Shown here in pieces: positions 1 to 9,090 of a DNA stretch of 64,000 bases. The stretch spans positions 142,163 through 206,162 of the forward strand of contig JANINS010000004.1 in the NCBI GenBank assembly GCA_024508725.1, given 5' to 3'. Under the pieces are notes generated by a model. That model searched no databases, had not been told where the DNA came from, and was given only the letters and a program-made list of their open reading frames with translations. The DNA comes from Chitinophagaceae bacterium. Its GTDB lineage: Bacteria; Bacteroidota; Bacteroidia; Chitinophagales; Chitinophagaceae. Every line of letters starts with the position of its first letter. The stretch's first letter is position 1. The position numbers were made by a program, and so were the translations under genes.

Positions 1-1
1 A

Positions 2-1147
2 TCATATCTTAAGTTGAGAGCATCTGTTGCACAGGCAGGCTTTGATGCCAAGTCTCCTTACATGACAAGAAAATATTACGAGCAAAGTGAGTTTGCCGGA
101 TCTGCAACAGCACCAACCATTTTATTCAACGATCATCTTTTACCTGAGAAACAAACCAGCTTCGAAACCGGAATTGATTTGCGATTACTGAAAAGCAGGA
201 TCAAACTAGACCTCACGTATTATCGCAACACCACGGTTAACCAGATATTGGATGTGCCTGTTGATCCCTCAACCGGTTATTCAAGAAAAGTGATCAATGG
301 TGGTAAAGTAAGAAACACCGGGGTTGAAGTAGTGCTTAGTACAAAGAACATTGATAGAAAATATTTCGATTGGCAAACAACCATCACCTGGTCTAAGAAC
401 AATAATAGAGTGATATCACTTCCACAGGAGATCGAAAGCGATTTTCTCATCATCAATATCGGGGGTAATGCAACACAACAAACCCGTGTAGGTGGAACTT
501 CAGGCGATATTTATGGTTTTGGTTTCCTGCGTAATGAAGAAGGTAAGATCATTTATAATGCACAGGGTTTACCAGAAAGACCGGTTGATGTGCAATACAT
601 AGGCAGTGCTTATCCGGCATGGAAAGGTGGTGTTCAAAACGAGTTCAGTTTTAAGAATTTCAGATTCAGCTTCCTTGTAGATGGGCAGTATGGTGGCATT
701 ATCTATTCTCAAACACACCATAAAATGACTGAGCAGGGTAAACTGGAACATACACTCAGGGGAAGAGAAGAAGGTTACATCATTGGAGATGGTGTTGTAA
801 GAGATGCTTCTGGTAAATACCAGCCTAACACAGTTAAAGTGCTTCCTTCCGTTTATTATGCTGACTATTATCGCAGGGCAAATGTTGAAGCAAATTCTTT
901 CGACGCATCTTTCTTAAAACTCAGAGAAGTTCGCATTGAATATTCACTTTCTAAAAAATACCTGGGTCGTTTCTTCAAAGGTGCAAGTCTCGCTCTTTAC
1001 GGAAGAGACCTCTTAATGATCACCAGCTTCCCAATGTTCGATCCCGAAACGGCTGCATTAAATGGTACAACCATAATGCCCGGAGTGGAGATGGGACAAA
1101 TGCCTTCTACCAGAACAATGGGAGCCAACCTTACATTAAAATTCTAA
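2..1147 (+). CDS. SusC/RagA-type TonB-dependent outer-membrane receptor, C-terminal part (5' end outside window)
   Basis: The reading frame is open to the window edge, so only the last ~380 residues of a receptor that is normally around 1000 residues are present. The visible part is the C-terminal beta-barrel: it opens with a KLRASVAQAG-type strand, has repeated alternating aromatic/polar strands, and ends in a strand finishing with Phe (NLTLKF), as outer-membrane barrels do. Members of this family import glycans or peptides across the outer membrane, powered by TonB, with a SusD lipoprotein as lid. The SusD-like gene starts 10 bp downstream, which supports the call. Substrate cannot be inferred. 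Confidence 0.93.
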   Translation, partial: SYLKLRASVAQAGFDAKSPYMTRKYYEQSEFAGSATAPTILFNDHLLPEKQTSFETGIDLRLLKSRIKLDLTYYRNTTVNQILDVPVDPSTGYSRKVINGGKVRNTGVEVVLSTKNIDRKYFDWQTTITWSKNNNRVISLPQEIESDFLIINIGGNATQQTRVGGTSGDIYGFGFLRNEEGKIIYNAQGLPERPVDVQYIGSAYPAWKGGVQNEFSFKNFRFSFLVDGQYGGIIYSQTHHKMTEQGKLEHTLRGREEGYIIGDGVVRDASGKYQPNTVKVLPSVYYADYYRRANVEANSFDASFLKLREVRIEYSLSKKYLGRFFKGASLALYGRDLLMITSFPMFDPETAALNGTTIMPGVEMGQMPSTRTMGANLTLKF

Positions 1148-1157
1148 CCAAACGATC

Positions 1158-2594
1158 ATGAAAAAAATAAACATCCTATTTATATTTTTTGCCATCCTTG
1201 GTATCGCTACTTCCTGTGAAAAAGGTTTCGAAGAGATCAACACCGATCCCAACAGGATATCAACCATCAGCCCCGGAACATTATTAAATCCTGCTATCTA
1301 CGAGTTGGCAAGTTTCAACATGCAGAAGTGTGATGATATCACTTTCGATCTGATGCAGGTAGCACTTAACTTTCCAAGTCCTACCGGTGGCATTCATCGT
1401 TACGAGATCACTGAAAATACAGGTAGCAGCATCTGGAGCACTTATTACAGGTGGTTGAATAATATTAAAGAGATCAGGATCGCTGCTGATAGTGCAAAGG
1501 ATGCGAATTACAAAGCCATTGCAATGACTTTGGAAGCATGGGTATATTCTAATCTTACAGATTGCTTTGGTAACATCCCGATGGAAGAAGCTGTAAGAGC
1601 CGACGAAGGAGTGCTTCAACCAAAGTATAATACACAAAAAGAAGTGTATACTAAGATCATCTCTGATCTTGATTCTGCCAACAAACTGTATAACACATCT
1701 AAAGCAATGGTATACGGTACTGATGTACTGTACGGTAATAATGTTTCCAACTGGAAAAGATTTACCAATTCATTGCTCATGCGATTATTGCTTCGTGTGT
1801 CTAATAAATCAGATTTTGATAGTTGGACAAAGCTTAATGCGATGATCGGTAATCCAACACAATATCCTGTATTCACTGCAAACGATCAGTCGGCAATTCT
1901 TAAGTTAACAGGTATTACGCCACTTATTTCTCCATGGGGTCGTCCTCAGGATTTCACAACAGGCAGAGCGGCAGGAAAGTTTTTCTTTGACAGCCTCAAT
2001 GCAATGAATGATCCACGTCGTGCAAAATTTGCTTCACAGGCAAAGAACAGCACAGGTTCAACCAATATTGGTTACATGGGTATTCCTAATGGATATACTG
2101 GTAGTGAAAACCAGTTTCAATACATCCCTTCCAATCTTGTGCAGGCACTCATATCAGCTCCAATGGCGATACCGATTCTTCCATACGCAGAAGTTGAGTT
2201 CATTAAGGCTGAAGTGTATTTAAAAGCCAATAGGCTCGATTCTGCAAAAGCCACTTATGAACGAGGTACAAAAGCAGCGATCGAGCAATGGGGTGCTGTA
2301 ATACCTGCGAATTATTTTACTGATGCAGATGCTGCTTTTAATGGAACGCTTGACCGGATCATGTTACAGAAGTATTATGCATTATTCTTCGTCGATTTTC
2401 AGCAATGGTTTGAATATCGCAGAACAAAAATGCCTGTGCTGCCTGTTGCAGATGGTATGCTCAATAATAAGGTGATGCCTTCCCGTCTTATTTATCCTGT
2501 ATCACAAAGAGTATATAATCCTTCTAATTACCAGAAAGCAGTTACAGATATGGGAGGAGACAATATCAATATAAAAGCCTGGTGGCAGAATTAA
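1158..2594 (+). CDS. SusD/RagB-like nutrient-binding outer-membrane lipoprotein
   Basis: The 478-residue protein has a lipoprotein signal peptide: a positively charged start, a hydrophobic core, then a lipobox ending at Cys20 (IATSC). The following EKGFEEINTDPN stretch is typical of the SusD-like_2 group. SusD-like proteins are surface-exposed, TPR-like binding proteins that cap the SusC barrel. The gene lies 10 bp behind the SusC gene and probably shares its transcript. The C-terminal segment (RLIYPVSQRVYNPSNYQKAV) is a common ending in this family. Nothing is broken. The ligand is unknown. Confidence 0.93.
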   Translation: MKKINILFIFFAILGIATSCEKGFEEINTDPNRISTISPGTLLNPAIYELASFNMQKCDDITFDLMQVALNFPSPTGGIHRYEITENTGSSIWSTYYRWLNNIKEIRIAADSAKDANYKAIAMTLEAWVYSNLTDCFGNIPMEEAVRADEGVLQPKYNTQKEVYTKIISDLDSANKLYNTSKAMVYGTDVLYGNNVSNWKRFTNSLLMRLLLRVSNKSDFDSWTKLNAMIGNPTQYPVFTANDQSAILKLTGITPLISPWGRPQDFTTGRAAGKFFFDSLNAMNDPRRAKFASQAKNSTGSTNIGYMGIPNGYTGSENQFQYIPSNLVQALISAPMAIPILPYAEVEFIKAEVYLKANRLDSAKATYERGTKAAIEQWGAVIPANYFTDADAAFNGTLDRIMLQKYYALFFVDFQQWFEYRRTKMPVLPVADGMLNNKVMPSRLIYPVSQRVYNPSNYQKAVTDMGGDNINIKAWWQN

Positions 2595-2628
2595 ATCGAC
2601 GTTCATTATCATCATAAGAACAATAGCA

Positions 2629-4092
2629 ATGGAAAGAAGAAGTTTTTTGAGAAATTTTACGTTTGCCGGTGCATTGGTTGCAGTGCCTGCTGTTTCAACT
2701 TTAACTAAAACACCTAAGGATTCTTCTGGTATTACTGGTAAAGTGCATACTAATGGTAAAGGCATTGCACGTGTTGCTGTAACCGATGGACACAATATCG
2801 TATTAACAGATAATAGTGGCCGTTACGAGTTGCAACCCCATGATGATGCAGAATTTGTTTATATAACGTTGCCTCGTGGTTATAAAATACCAGAGCACAA
2901 TGGCATCGCTCAATTTTATCATCCCCTGCAGGGTAATACAAACAATTTTGATTTTGCATTGGAGCCAATTGATGGCGATGATACGAATCACTGCTTTGTT
3001 GTTTGGGCTGATACTCAAATGATCTCTAAAGAAGATTGTGAGCAGTTAAAACGGGAATCAGTTCCGGATCTTGTAGCACTGACAAAAACATATCCTGCAG
3101 GTACGCTTTTCCATGGTATTGGCTGTGGTGATCTTGTGTGGGATAAGTTCGAACTTTTCCAGGATTATCGTGAAGCCGTTGGTGCAACAGGTATTCCTTT
3201 CTTGAATGTTATTGGTAACCATGATATGGATATTGATGCATTGGGTGATGATGGTTCTGACAAAACATTTAAGCAAGAGTTTGGCCCAACTTATTACTCA
3301 TTCAATCGTGGAGCCATCCATTATATCGTTCTTGATGATGTATTTTTTGTGGGTACTGCGAAGAAATACATCGGCCATGTGAGTGAAGCACAATTGCATT
3401 GGCTTAAGAAAGACCTTGCTAATGTAGCACCGGGCAGTACCGTTGTGGTGAGTTTACATATTCCCACCAATACCGGTGCGGCAAGGCGCAATAAAAAAGA
3501 AGAAGAGATGGGTGGAACTGTTACCAATCGTAAACGTTTGTACGATATACTAAAGCCATACAAAGTTCACTTCATGTCAGGGCATACGCACTTTAATGAA
3601 AGCTGGGAAGAAGGAAACATGATGGAACACAATCATGGTACTGTATGTGGTGCCTGGTGGACAGGTCCGATATGTGGTGATGGTACACCTTCCGGTTATG
3701 GAGTGTATGAAGTAACAGGAAGCGACATCAAATGGTATTATAAGAGTACAGGCAAACCGCGTGAGCACCAGTTGCGATTATATGAGAAAGGAAGATTGAG
3801 ATCTGCACCTGATGAGATATCAGCAAACGTGTGGAATTGGGATATCAGGTGGAAAGTTGAATGGTTCGAAGATGGTGTGGCAAAGGGGGAAATGGAACAG
3901 CGGGTAGCACCAGATCCATGGGCAGTTGAATTATATGAAGGACCGAAGCTTCCTAAAAAACACAAATTTGTAGAGCCAACGCTTTCGGATCATATGTTCT
4001 TTGCAAAGCCATCAGCCGAAGCGAAAAAGATTATGGTAGTGGCAACAGACAGGTTTGGAGTCCGGTATAGTGAAGAAATTATACTCAGCTGA
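2629..4092 (+). CDS. Secreted calcineurin-like metallophosphoesterase
   Basis: A 487-residue protein with a twin-arginine-like N-terminus (ERRSFLRNF followed by a hydrophobic stretch), suggesting export. An Ig-like N-terminal region at about residues 35-110 (GKVHTNGKGIARVAVTD) precedes the metallophosphatase core. Metal-binding motifs are visible: GDLVWD, GNHD, SLHIP and SGHTH. The first motif reads ADTQ, where Asp-x-His is usual. A further ~100-residue C-terminal domain follows. It starts 34 bp after the SusD-like gene and is followed by a terminator, so it is probably the last gene of the SusCD operon. The substrate is unknown. Confidence 0.85.
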   Translation: MERRSFLRNFTFAGALVAVPAVSTLTKTPKDSSGITGKVHTNGKGIARVAVTDGHNIVLTDNSGRYELQPHDDAEFVYITLPRGYKIPEHNGIAQFYHPLQGNTNNFDFALEPIDGDDTNHCFVVWADTQMISKEDCEQLKRESVPDLVALTKTYPAGTLFHGIGCGDLVWDKFELFQDYREAVGATGIPFLNVIGNHDMDIDALGDDGSDKTFKQEFGPTYYSFNRGAIHYIVLDDVFFVGTAKKYIGHVSEAQLHWLKKDLANVAPGSTVVVSLHIPTNTGAARRNKKEEEMGGTVTNRKRLYDILKPYKVHFMSGHTHFNESWEEGNMMEHNHGTVCGAWWTGPICGDGTPSGYGVYEVTGSDIKWYYKSTGKPREHQLRLYEKGRLRSAPDEISANVWNWDIRWKVEWFEDGVAKGEMEQRVAPDPWAVELYEGPKLPKKHKFVEPTLSDHMFFAKPSAEAKKIMVVATDRFGVRYSEEIILS

Positions 4093-4115
4093 TGACAATG
4101 AGAAACCAATTAGAT

Positions 4116-4149
4116 AAAAGCGGGCACCAAAAAGCTCGCTTTTTCTTTT
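4116..4149 (+). terminator. Intrinsic terminator of the SusCD operon
   Basis: An inverted repeat AAGCGGGC / GCTCGCTT (one G-T pair) with an 8-nt loop is followed by a T-rich run. It lies 24 bp after the phosphoesterase stop codon. Confidence 0.8.
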
Positions 4150-4291
4150 GAACAAAATGGTCCAGGAATTTTTTGCGCAAATACAGTTGAGAAGATCGTT
4201 GTAGACCAATGGTAACTTCAATAGTACGATTATTAATATTAAGGTAATGTTGAGATAACATCCTGTTCTATTTCCTTTCCTTATTTGCAGC

Positions 4292-4411
4292 ATGAAATTT
4301 ATCTTCCTTTTTCGCAACAATCTTGTTTGGTGGGCAGCGATACTTATCCTGCTGGTGGTGATACTTGTCCGGCTCAGCAGGTTTTATTATTTTCTCCAGA
4401 TTTCCCACTAA
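4292..4411 (+). CDS. Putative 39-residue single-span membrane protein
   Basis: ATG at 4292 opens a 39-codon frame: a short basic N-terminus (MKFIFLFRNN), one strongly hydrophobic segment at about residues 11-27, then RLSR and an aromatic tail. That is the pattern of a small inner-membrane protein. It is one of three consecutive tiny frames (4292-4777), each starting soon after the previous one ends. There is no recognisable homology and no obvious Shine-Dalgarno. It could be a chance frame; the hydrophobic pattern and serial arrangement are the only support. Confidence 0.4.
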   Translation: MKFIFLFRNNLVWWAAILILLVVILVRLSRFYYFLQISH

Positions 4412-4422
4412 CTATTGTCCTT

Positions 4423-4578
4423 ATGAAAGTCATTTTCTTTGCGATATACAACCTGTTCATCACGCAGGAGGCAATACTTGGAAGATCTAAGGTTTACCGT
4501 CTTTTTACCAGCTCACTGGTGTTTATATCCTTGATACTATGCTTGTCTTATATCTGTGAACACTTATTTATCCCATAG
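4423..4578 (+). CDS. Putative 51-residue membrane protein
   Basis: The frame starts at the ATG at 4423, which gives MKVIFFAIYNLF; an upstream extension in frame looks non-coding. One hydrophobic segment occupies about residues 29-45 (SSLVFISLILCLSYI), and the N-terminus is also hydrophobic. It begins 11 bp after the preceding small frame and ends 1 bp before the next. No family is recognised. A role with its two small neighbours is only a guess from spacing. Confidence 0.45.
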   Translation: MKVIFFAIYNLFITQEAILGRSKVYRLFTSSLVFISLILCLSYICEHLFIP

Positions 4579-4579
4579 T

Positions 4580-4777
4580 ATGTACGCTGAATGTTTGCAA
4601 CACCTGGAAAATATGGAAAGTCAACTAACTGCGATGCTTGAAGAAGCAACCCGCCAGGACGCAGTTGAAGCAATCGCCGAATGCAAACGGCAATTGAAGC
4701 AAATAGAAAACGAGATAAAACGACTCAAATCCAACTCCGAATACGCTGTGTGTAGAAGTCTCCAGAATCTAACCTGA
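4580..4777 (+). CDS. Putative 65-residue coiled-coil protein
   Basis: From the ATG at 4580 the protein is rich in Glu, Lys and Gln with heptad-like hydrophobics (LENMESQLTAMLEEA, then KRQLKQIENEIKRLK), consistent with a short coiled coil. The start directly abuts the stop of the preceding frame. No family is recognised. The regular amphipathic pattern makes it more believable than a random frame. Confidence 0.5.
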   Translation: MYAECLQHLENMESQLTAMLEEATRQDAVEAIAECKRQLKQIENEIKRLKSNSEYAVCRSLQNLT

Positions 4778-5381
4778 TAATTCAACTGTTTAACGATAAT
4801 ACACAAAGCAGTTCAATGGATTGAGTATGATGAAACCGATGTTAGACTCGCAATTCTCAAAAGTGTTGCTTGAGTAGTAAATGAGTCATTTATTCCGTGT
4901 CGATCATTAGTATAAAATGCCGGCAAGCTGTTTTGCGGACTGCACCAGAATCGAACCTATCACATAATATCACTTCTAATCACAAGATTAGGCGTATAGT
5001 CTTGTGACGACTCACGAATTACTCACGAGATATGGTGAATGCATTTGCGAAAATCCCCCGTTGCAAGTGAAAATCGGCAGGAGAGATTCTGATTAGCCTG
5101 CTCTTGTCGTGTACCCCGATAGAAACTGCGAGCCGGTTGGCAACCCCAAATTTATGGCACTGCCGGCGATTATTTGCCAGTTGAAAATGTCTACAGGGTT
5201 AATAATTCGTCGACTAATATTTTGTTCATGGGATAAAGGAGATATCCTCAATCTGCTCACAATCCTAGGCTGTTTAGCAACAACTAAATCAGAAACTTTT
5301 TTTAAAACAAATAAGTGACTATTTTGTAGTGAGTCCTTTTGAGTTGCCAAAGACTGAAATAATCTTAAACCCCGACAACTA
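4778..5381. other. Gene-free stretch with att-like block A (4941-5030)
   Basis: No convincing gene is visible in 604 bp. Block A contains, in order, a sequence resembling the T-arm/3' end of a - strand tRNA (caccagaatcgaacc, near 4943-4957), an inverted repeat CTAATC-acaa-GATTAG (4976-4991), and two ACTCACGA direct repeats 11 bp apart (4976 excluded; 5010-5017 and 5021-5028). The same elements recur in the same order at 8611-8703, on the other side of the NACHT/RelA-SpoT cassette. I read the pair as decayed attachment or recombinase-binding sites. That is inference. Confidence 0.5.
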
Positions 5382-7505
5382 ATGATTGACAAGGATCAAC
5401 TTCAGAAACTTTATACTTCATATGGATTTGACGTCGATAGATTCGATGAGAATCTGGCAGTATTTGCCTATAGACGTAGCAGATATTTTGGTGTTGATAT
5501 AATTCTGTTTTCAGAAAATTCGGAATCCATTATAGCAGTTGAGAGTCTAAAAAAGCAGTATGCGGAAATAGGTTATGCCGTAAACCAAAAATCAATTTCG
5601 TCAAACGACGACGCAGAACTTGAATTGTTTAAGAGCTTTTTCGGTTTTGACTCTTCCATTCAGAGACTCAAGAGAAAATATAATGAATTCACTTCAAAAC
5701 AAACAATGGCGTTGCTTGGAAACAGGTACGAATATGTTGAAGCTCCGTTTGATATTTATAATGAAGTCAATTCTTCTCAGAAGCTTTTTGAGCTTTTACT
5801 GTATAAATTAAAAAGCGATAATGCCGAGTTAATCATCATTGAAGCTGCGGCTGGGTATGGTAAAACTTGTACTGCATATGAGGTATTGAATTGCTTGGCT
5901 ACAGAATCAAATAATCAGATCCCGATTTTTACAGAATTGTCGAGAAATCGAAGAGCTAAGATATTTCGGTACATTCTTCTTGACGAAATTGACACAGAGT
6001 TTTCTTCACTTAATTCTGAATTGGTAGTGAAGGAAATTAAAAATGGTAGGATACCAGTGATTGTGGACGGCTTTGACGAATTGCTGGATAAATCGACTAT
6101 TGAGTCAACAGTTGTTTCCGACAGCTTTGAAGAAGTAGAGTCAATGCTGGATACAATTGGAAATCTTCTCCACCATAAATGCAAAGTCATACTTACAACT
6201 AGAAAAACCGCAATTTTTACTGGACCTGAGTTTGATACTTGGATTAACAAGTGGAGTGGGAGTTTTATGCTAACACGAATTGCATTAAAGGAGCCGAGAA
6301 TCAAAGATTGGCTTGGACAAGAAAAATTCGAACTTGTAAAATCCAGAAATGTTCCTATTCGCTATGTTGCCAACCCTGTTATATTAACTTTTTTGAAAAA
6401 TGTGGAATTTGAAAACTTTTCCTATTTGCTAGATAGTCCCGAAATATTGGTGCAACAATATTTCAGGAAAATGTTAGAACGAGAACAGGAACGGCAGAAT
6501 TTACCAATGAGGGTTGAACATCAGCTCCAGGTTTTTAGGAATGTAGCACGCTCTTTCGTGGAATTTGATATCGTCTCAGAAGAAAAGGAATTCTTGAAAG
6601 AGATTATATATGATGAAAATAAGAGCCTTATTGAGGAGACCAGAAATCTTTATGGATCTGACAAGCCATCGGTAAAAAACCTTCTGGACACTTTATCAAA
6701 TCACGCATTATTAGATCGAAAAGGTCGCGACCAAAATCAAGTAGGGTTTATCAATGATTTTGTTCTAGGTACTTTTGTCGGAGAGTTGCTTATAGAAAGC
6801 ACACCTGAGACGGTGAGACAAACGTTTTCTCCCTATATGATTGAAACTGCCGTGACGGCTTACAGAGTACAAAGCCCAGGCAACAAATTGAAAATTTGGG
6901 AAAAGATCCAGGACTCTGTTGACAGGTTTTCTTCTGTGTCTGTATTCTCATTTGACATTTATCTAAGAGAAGCGGTAGTCAGAGAACATTCAGAGATATC
7001 TATTTACGATTTCACTTTTTTCAACATTCACTTCTCCGATAAGCCGATCATTTCATCAGTTTTTGTTAATTGCTATTTCCGAGGGTGCCAATTCACCATC
7101 GCATCGCTTCAAGGTGTAAGTTTTGTTGAGTGCATCTTCGATCGATGCACGGTAGTTGACAATCCTTTTCTTGATGATACTAGCGAAATTGCAACCATTA
7201 ATTGTAAAGAAGTTTCATGTTCTGTGTTGGCGGATGGTGACCGCTCCTATGAACTAAGTAATCAGGATACGTTAAGTAAATTCGAAAAGCAGGTCTTGTC
7301 CAAACTATTTGATATTTCCTACAAAAAGGGGCATCATATAGTACAGCTTCAATCCTACTTTGACAAAACCGAAAGAAAAGCAGTTTTTAAGTCATTAAAG
7401 GCTTTAGAAGAAAAGGATCTCATAAGAGTACGAGGTATTCACGTGAATTTTGATATTAATAAAATCGCAAAGATCAAATCAATCCTAGGCAGAAATGACA
7501 TATAA
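5382..7505 (+). CDS. NACHT-type STAND NTPase with C-terminal pentapeptide-like and winged-helix regions
   Basis: A 707-residue protein. Residues 1-120 are an N-terminal region I do not recognise. The NTPase follows: Walker A AAAGYGKT at 155-162 (the first Gly of the usual motif is Ala), Walker B VIVDGFDELLD at 226-236 (the NACHT signature), and a sensor-like LTTR at 271-274. Residues ~520-600 contain a short run of beta-helix/pentapeptide-like repeats (FVNCYFRGCQF, FVECIFDRCTV). The last ~70 residues look like a winged helix (KALEEKDLIRVRG). Such NTPases usually sense an intruder and activate an effector. The next gene overlaps by 11 bp, so the two proteins probably act together. Function is inferred. 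Confidence 0.75.
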   Translation: MIDKDQLQKLYTSYGFDVDRFDENLAVFAYRRSRYFGVDIILFSENSESIIAVESLKKQYAEIGYAVNQKSISSNDDAELELFKSFFGFDSSIQRLKRKYNEFTSKQTMALLGNRYEYVEAPFDIYNEVNSSQKLFELLLYKLKSDNAELIIIEAAAGYGKTCTAYEVLNCLATESNNQIPIFTELSRNRRAKIFRYILLDEIDTEFSSLNSELVVKEIKNGRIPVIVDGFDELLDKSTIESTVVSDSFEEVESMLDTIGNLLHHKCKVILTTRKTAIFTGPEFDTWINKWSGSFMLTRIALKEPRIKDWLGQEKFELVKSRNVPIRYVANPVILTFLKNVEFENFSYLLDSPEILVQQYFRKMLEREQERQNLPMRVEHQLQVFRNVARSFVEFDIVSEEKEFLKEIIYDENKSLIEETRNLYGSDKPSVKNLLDTLSNHALLDRKGRDQNQVGFINDFVLGTFVGELLIESTPETVRQTFSPYMIETAVTAYRVQSPGNKLKIWEKIQDSVDRFSSVSVFSFDIYLREAVVREHSEISIYDFTFFNIHFSDKPIISSVFVNCYFRGCQFTIASLQGVSFVECIFDRCTVVDNPFLDDTSEIATINCKEVSCSVLADGDRSYELSNQDTLSKFEKQVLSKLFDISYKKGHHIVQLQSYFDKTERKAVFKSLKALEEKDLIRVRGIHVNFDINKIAKIKSILGRNDI

Positions 7506-8421
7506 ACAACGTGATTTGGAGCGAGTTTCAAGGCAAGTCACAGCCACGTTGGAACAAGAAATCGTAAAAGCAGGAATTTTTTACAGGATTTTCAGTCGTT
7601 GCAAAGCTTCTGATTCACTTAATAAGAAGCTAAATGCTAAGATGGAGGATGGAAGTCCAAAGTATAGCAAAGGAGTTAAATTATTGCGCGACATCATAGG
7701 AATTCGAATCAACTTATATTTCGTTGATGATCTGGAATTGCTCACTTACTATTTTAAGACCTTGTTTAAGGATCAATTCGTAGAGGAAACCATAGATGAA
7801 AATAACACGACAGAGTTTAAACCCACTAGAGTTAATATCGTTTTTAAAATCCCAGACATCTTTATCCCAGAATTCAAAGAGGTAATAGCGGATAACAGAG
7901 TCGACTCGACTTTTGAGCTTCAATTGAGAACTGTTTTTTCCGAGGGATGGCATGAAGTGGAGCATGACTTAAGATACAAATGCAAAAATGATTGGGATGA
8001 GTACGACGAACTCTCGAGGACATTTAATGGTGTTTTGGCTGCTTTGGAAACGCACGATTGGAGCATGATTCAGCTTTTTGAAAGGTTAAGTTATTTGCAT
8101 TATAAGAATGAAAATCTAAGTGCAATGATTAGAACCAAGCTCAGGATTAGATTAACTGACATAAATGTTAGTTCACAATTATTGATGCAAATTGATGAAA
8201 CTTTACAGAAAGAAATATTCAAATTAGATAGACGAACTATTATCAATTTGCTTCTAAATAACGAACCTTTTTTTCCGTTAACGATCGATAATGTGATTTT
8301 TATGATCAATTATTTCTTTCTGAAAAATGAAGGAATCATCTCAATTACACCGACCCTGTTAATTGAACAGTTCAAGAATTTTAATAGTCTTATGACAGGA
8401 GAAATGATTGGTCGTTACTAA
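7495..8421 (+). CDS. RelA/SpoT-like nucleotidyltransferase, putative effector
   Basis: A 308-residue protein whose first ~180 residues match the RelA/SpoT synthetase fold. Visible motifs are SRCKASDSLNKKL (34-45), LRDIIGIRI with the putative Mg-binding Asp66, and FELQLRT with the putative catalytic Glu141, followed by WHEVEHDLRYK. Known members make (p)ppGpp or pyrophosphorylate other nucleotides or tRNA. The Y-x-S-x-H loop that binds the acceptor guanine in alarmone synthetases is not seen; the corresponding region reads TRVNIVFKIPD, so the substrate may differ. The C-terminal ~120 residues are unassigned. The start codon lies inside the end of the NACHT gene, implying coupled translation. 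A toxin/effector role is inferred. Confidence 0.75.
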   Translation: MTYKQRDLERVSRQVTATLEQEIVKAGIFYRIFSRCKASDSLNKKLNAKMEDGSPKYSKGVKLLRDIIGIRINLYFVDDLELLTYYFKTLFKDQFVEETIDENNTTEFKPTRVNIVFKIPDIFIPEFKEVIADNRVDSTFELQLRTVFSEGWHEVEHDLRYKCKNDWDEYDELSRTFNGVLAALETHDWSMIQLFERLSYLHYKNENLSAMIRTKLRIRLTDINVSSQLLMQIDETLQKEIFKLDRRTIINLLLNNEPFFPLTIDNVIFMINYFFLKNEGIISITPTLLIEQFKNFNSLMTGEMIGRY

Positions 8422-9090
8422 CTTTCCCCAATTTAGAGCTGAGTCTATCGTATATCTGGTTTTAGAGTTATTTAATTGTGCATGAGGTTTTTGACAACAC
8501 TCAATTCGCTTACGAATCGTGAAATGCATTTTAAAAATTTTTACTCTCTTCTCACTGAAACCATTTTTGGTAGTTCTCTTTATTTTGGTGTTTGTTCCCC
8601 GCTGAACTTCTGGTACCACCCGGATTCGAACCTAGCACATGATTACTCTACTAATCACAAGATTATCTATAAGCTCTCGTGGAAACTCACGAATGACTCA
8701 CGAATTCTCGTAATTATGGCTGTACAAAATCTCGTGATTTCACGAGAAATCAATAGGAGAGTGGTCCGTTGTGGACTCTGACCTATACTCTTTGGTCTTC
8801 GCAGCAAATCACTTATTACTTAACAGTAATTTCAGTGAACATCTGGAGAATTCATTTCTTGCCTTTGCTTATTGTCTTTCGAATTTATCTTGTACCGTTA
8901 CGTGTCCTTCCCCAATTGTTCGTCACCGCCGAGGCCTTGATCTGCAACTGCATATTCGCTATGGAGTGGCAATACGCTTGGTATTCTATAAGTTCGTCAT
9001 TTTGTCGTTTTGCCAGGATGTGTTGCCCTTCTCTAGGCACTTGATTTATAATCACTATACCTTACTGTGTTGATCGTTTTCATATTTAAT
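8422..9090. other. Gene-free stretch with att-like block B (8611-8703)
   Basis: No convincing gene in 669 bp. Block B repeats the elements of the block at 4941-5030: a tRNA-3'-end-like stretch (ccacccggattcgaacc, ending at 8632), the shared 15-mer CTAATCACAAGATTA (8651-8665), and two ACTCACGA repeats again 11 bp apart (8685, 8696). It then has an 18-bp palindrome TCTCGTGA-tt-TCACGAGA (8730-8747) and a 15-mer TGTGGACTCTGACCT (8770-8784) that recurs at 13981. Probably a decayed integration end (inference). Confidence 0.5.

Noticed and set aside
4941-5030. A functional tRNA gene in block A (and in the block at 8611)
   Set aside because: Only a T-arm-like stretch can be seen. The CTAATC/GATTAG hairpin has a four-base loop, not an anticodon loop, and no acceptor pairing exists.
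8476-9073. Overlapping ~100-codon frames between the RelA/SpoT-like gene and nadV
   Set aside because: Several frames overlap each other, contain the att-like block and show no domain or sensible composition.
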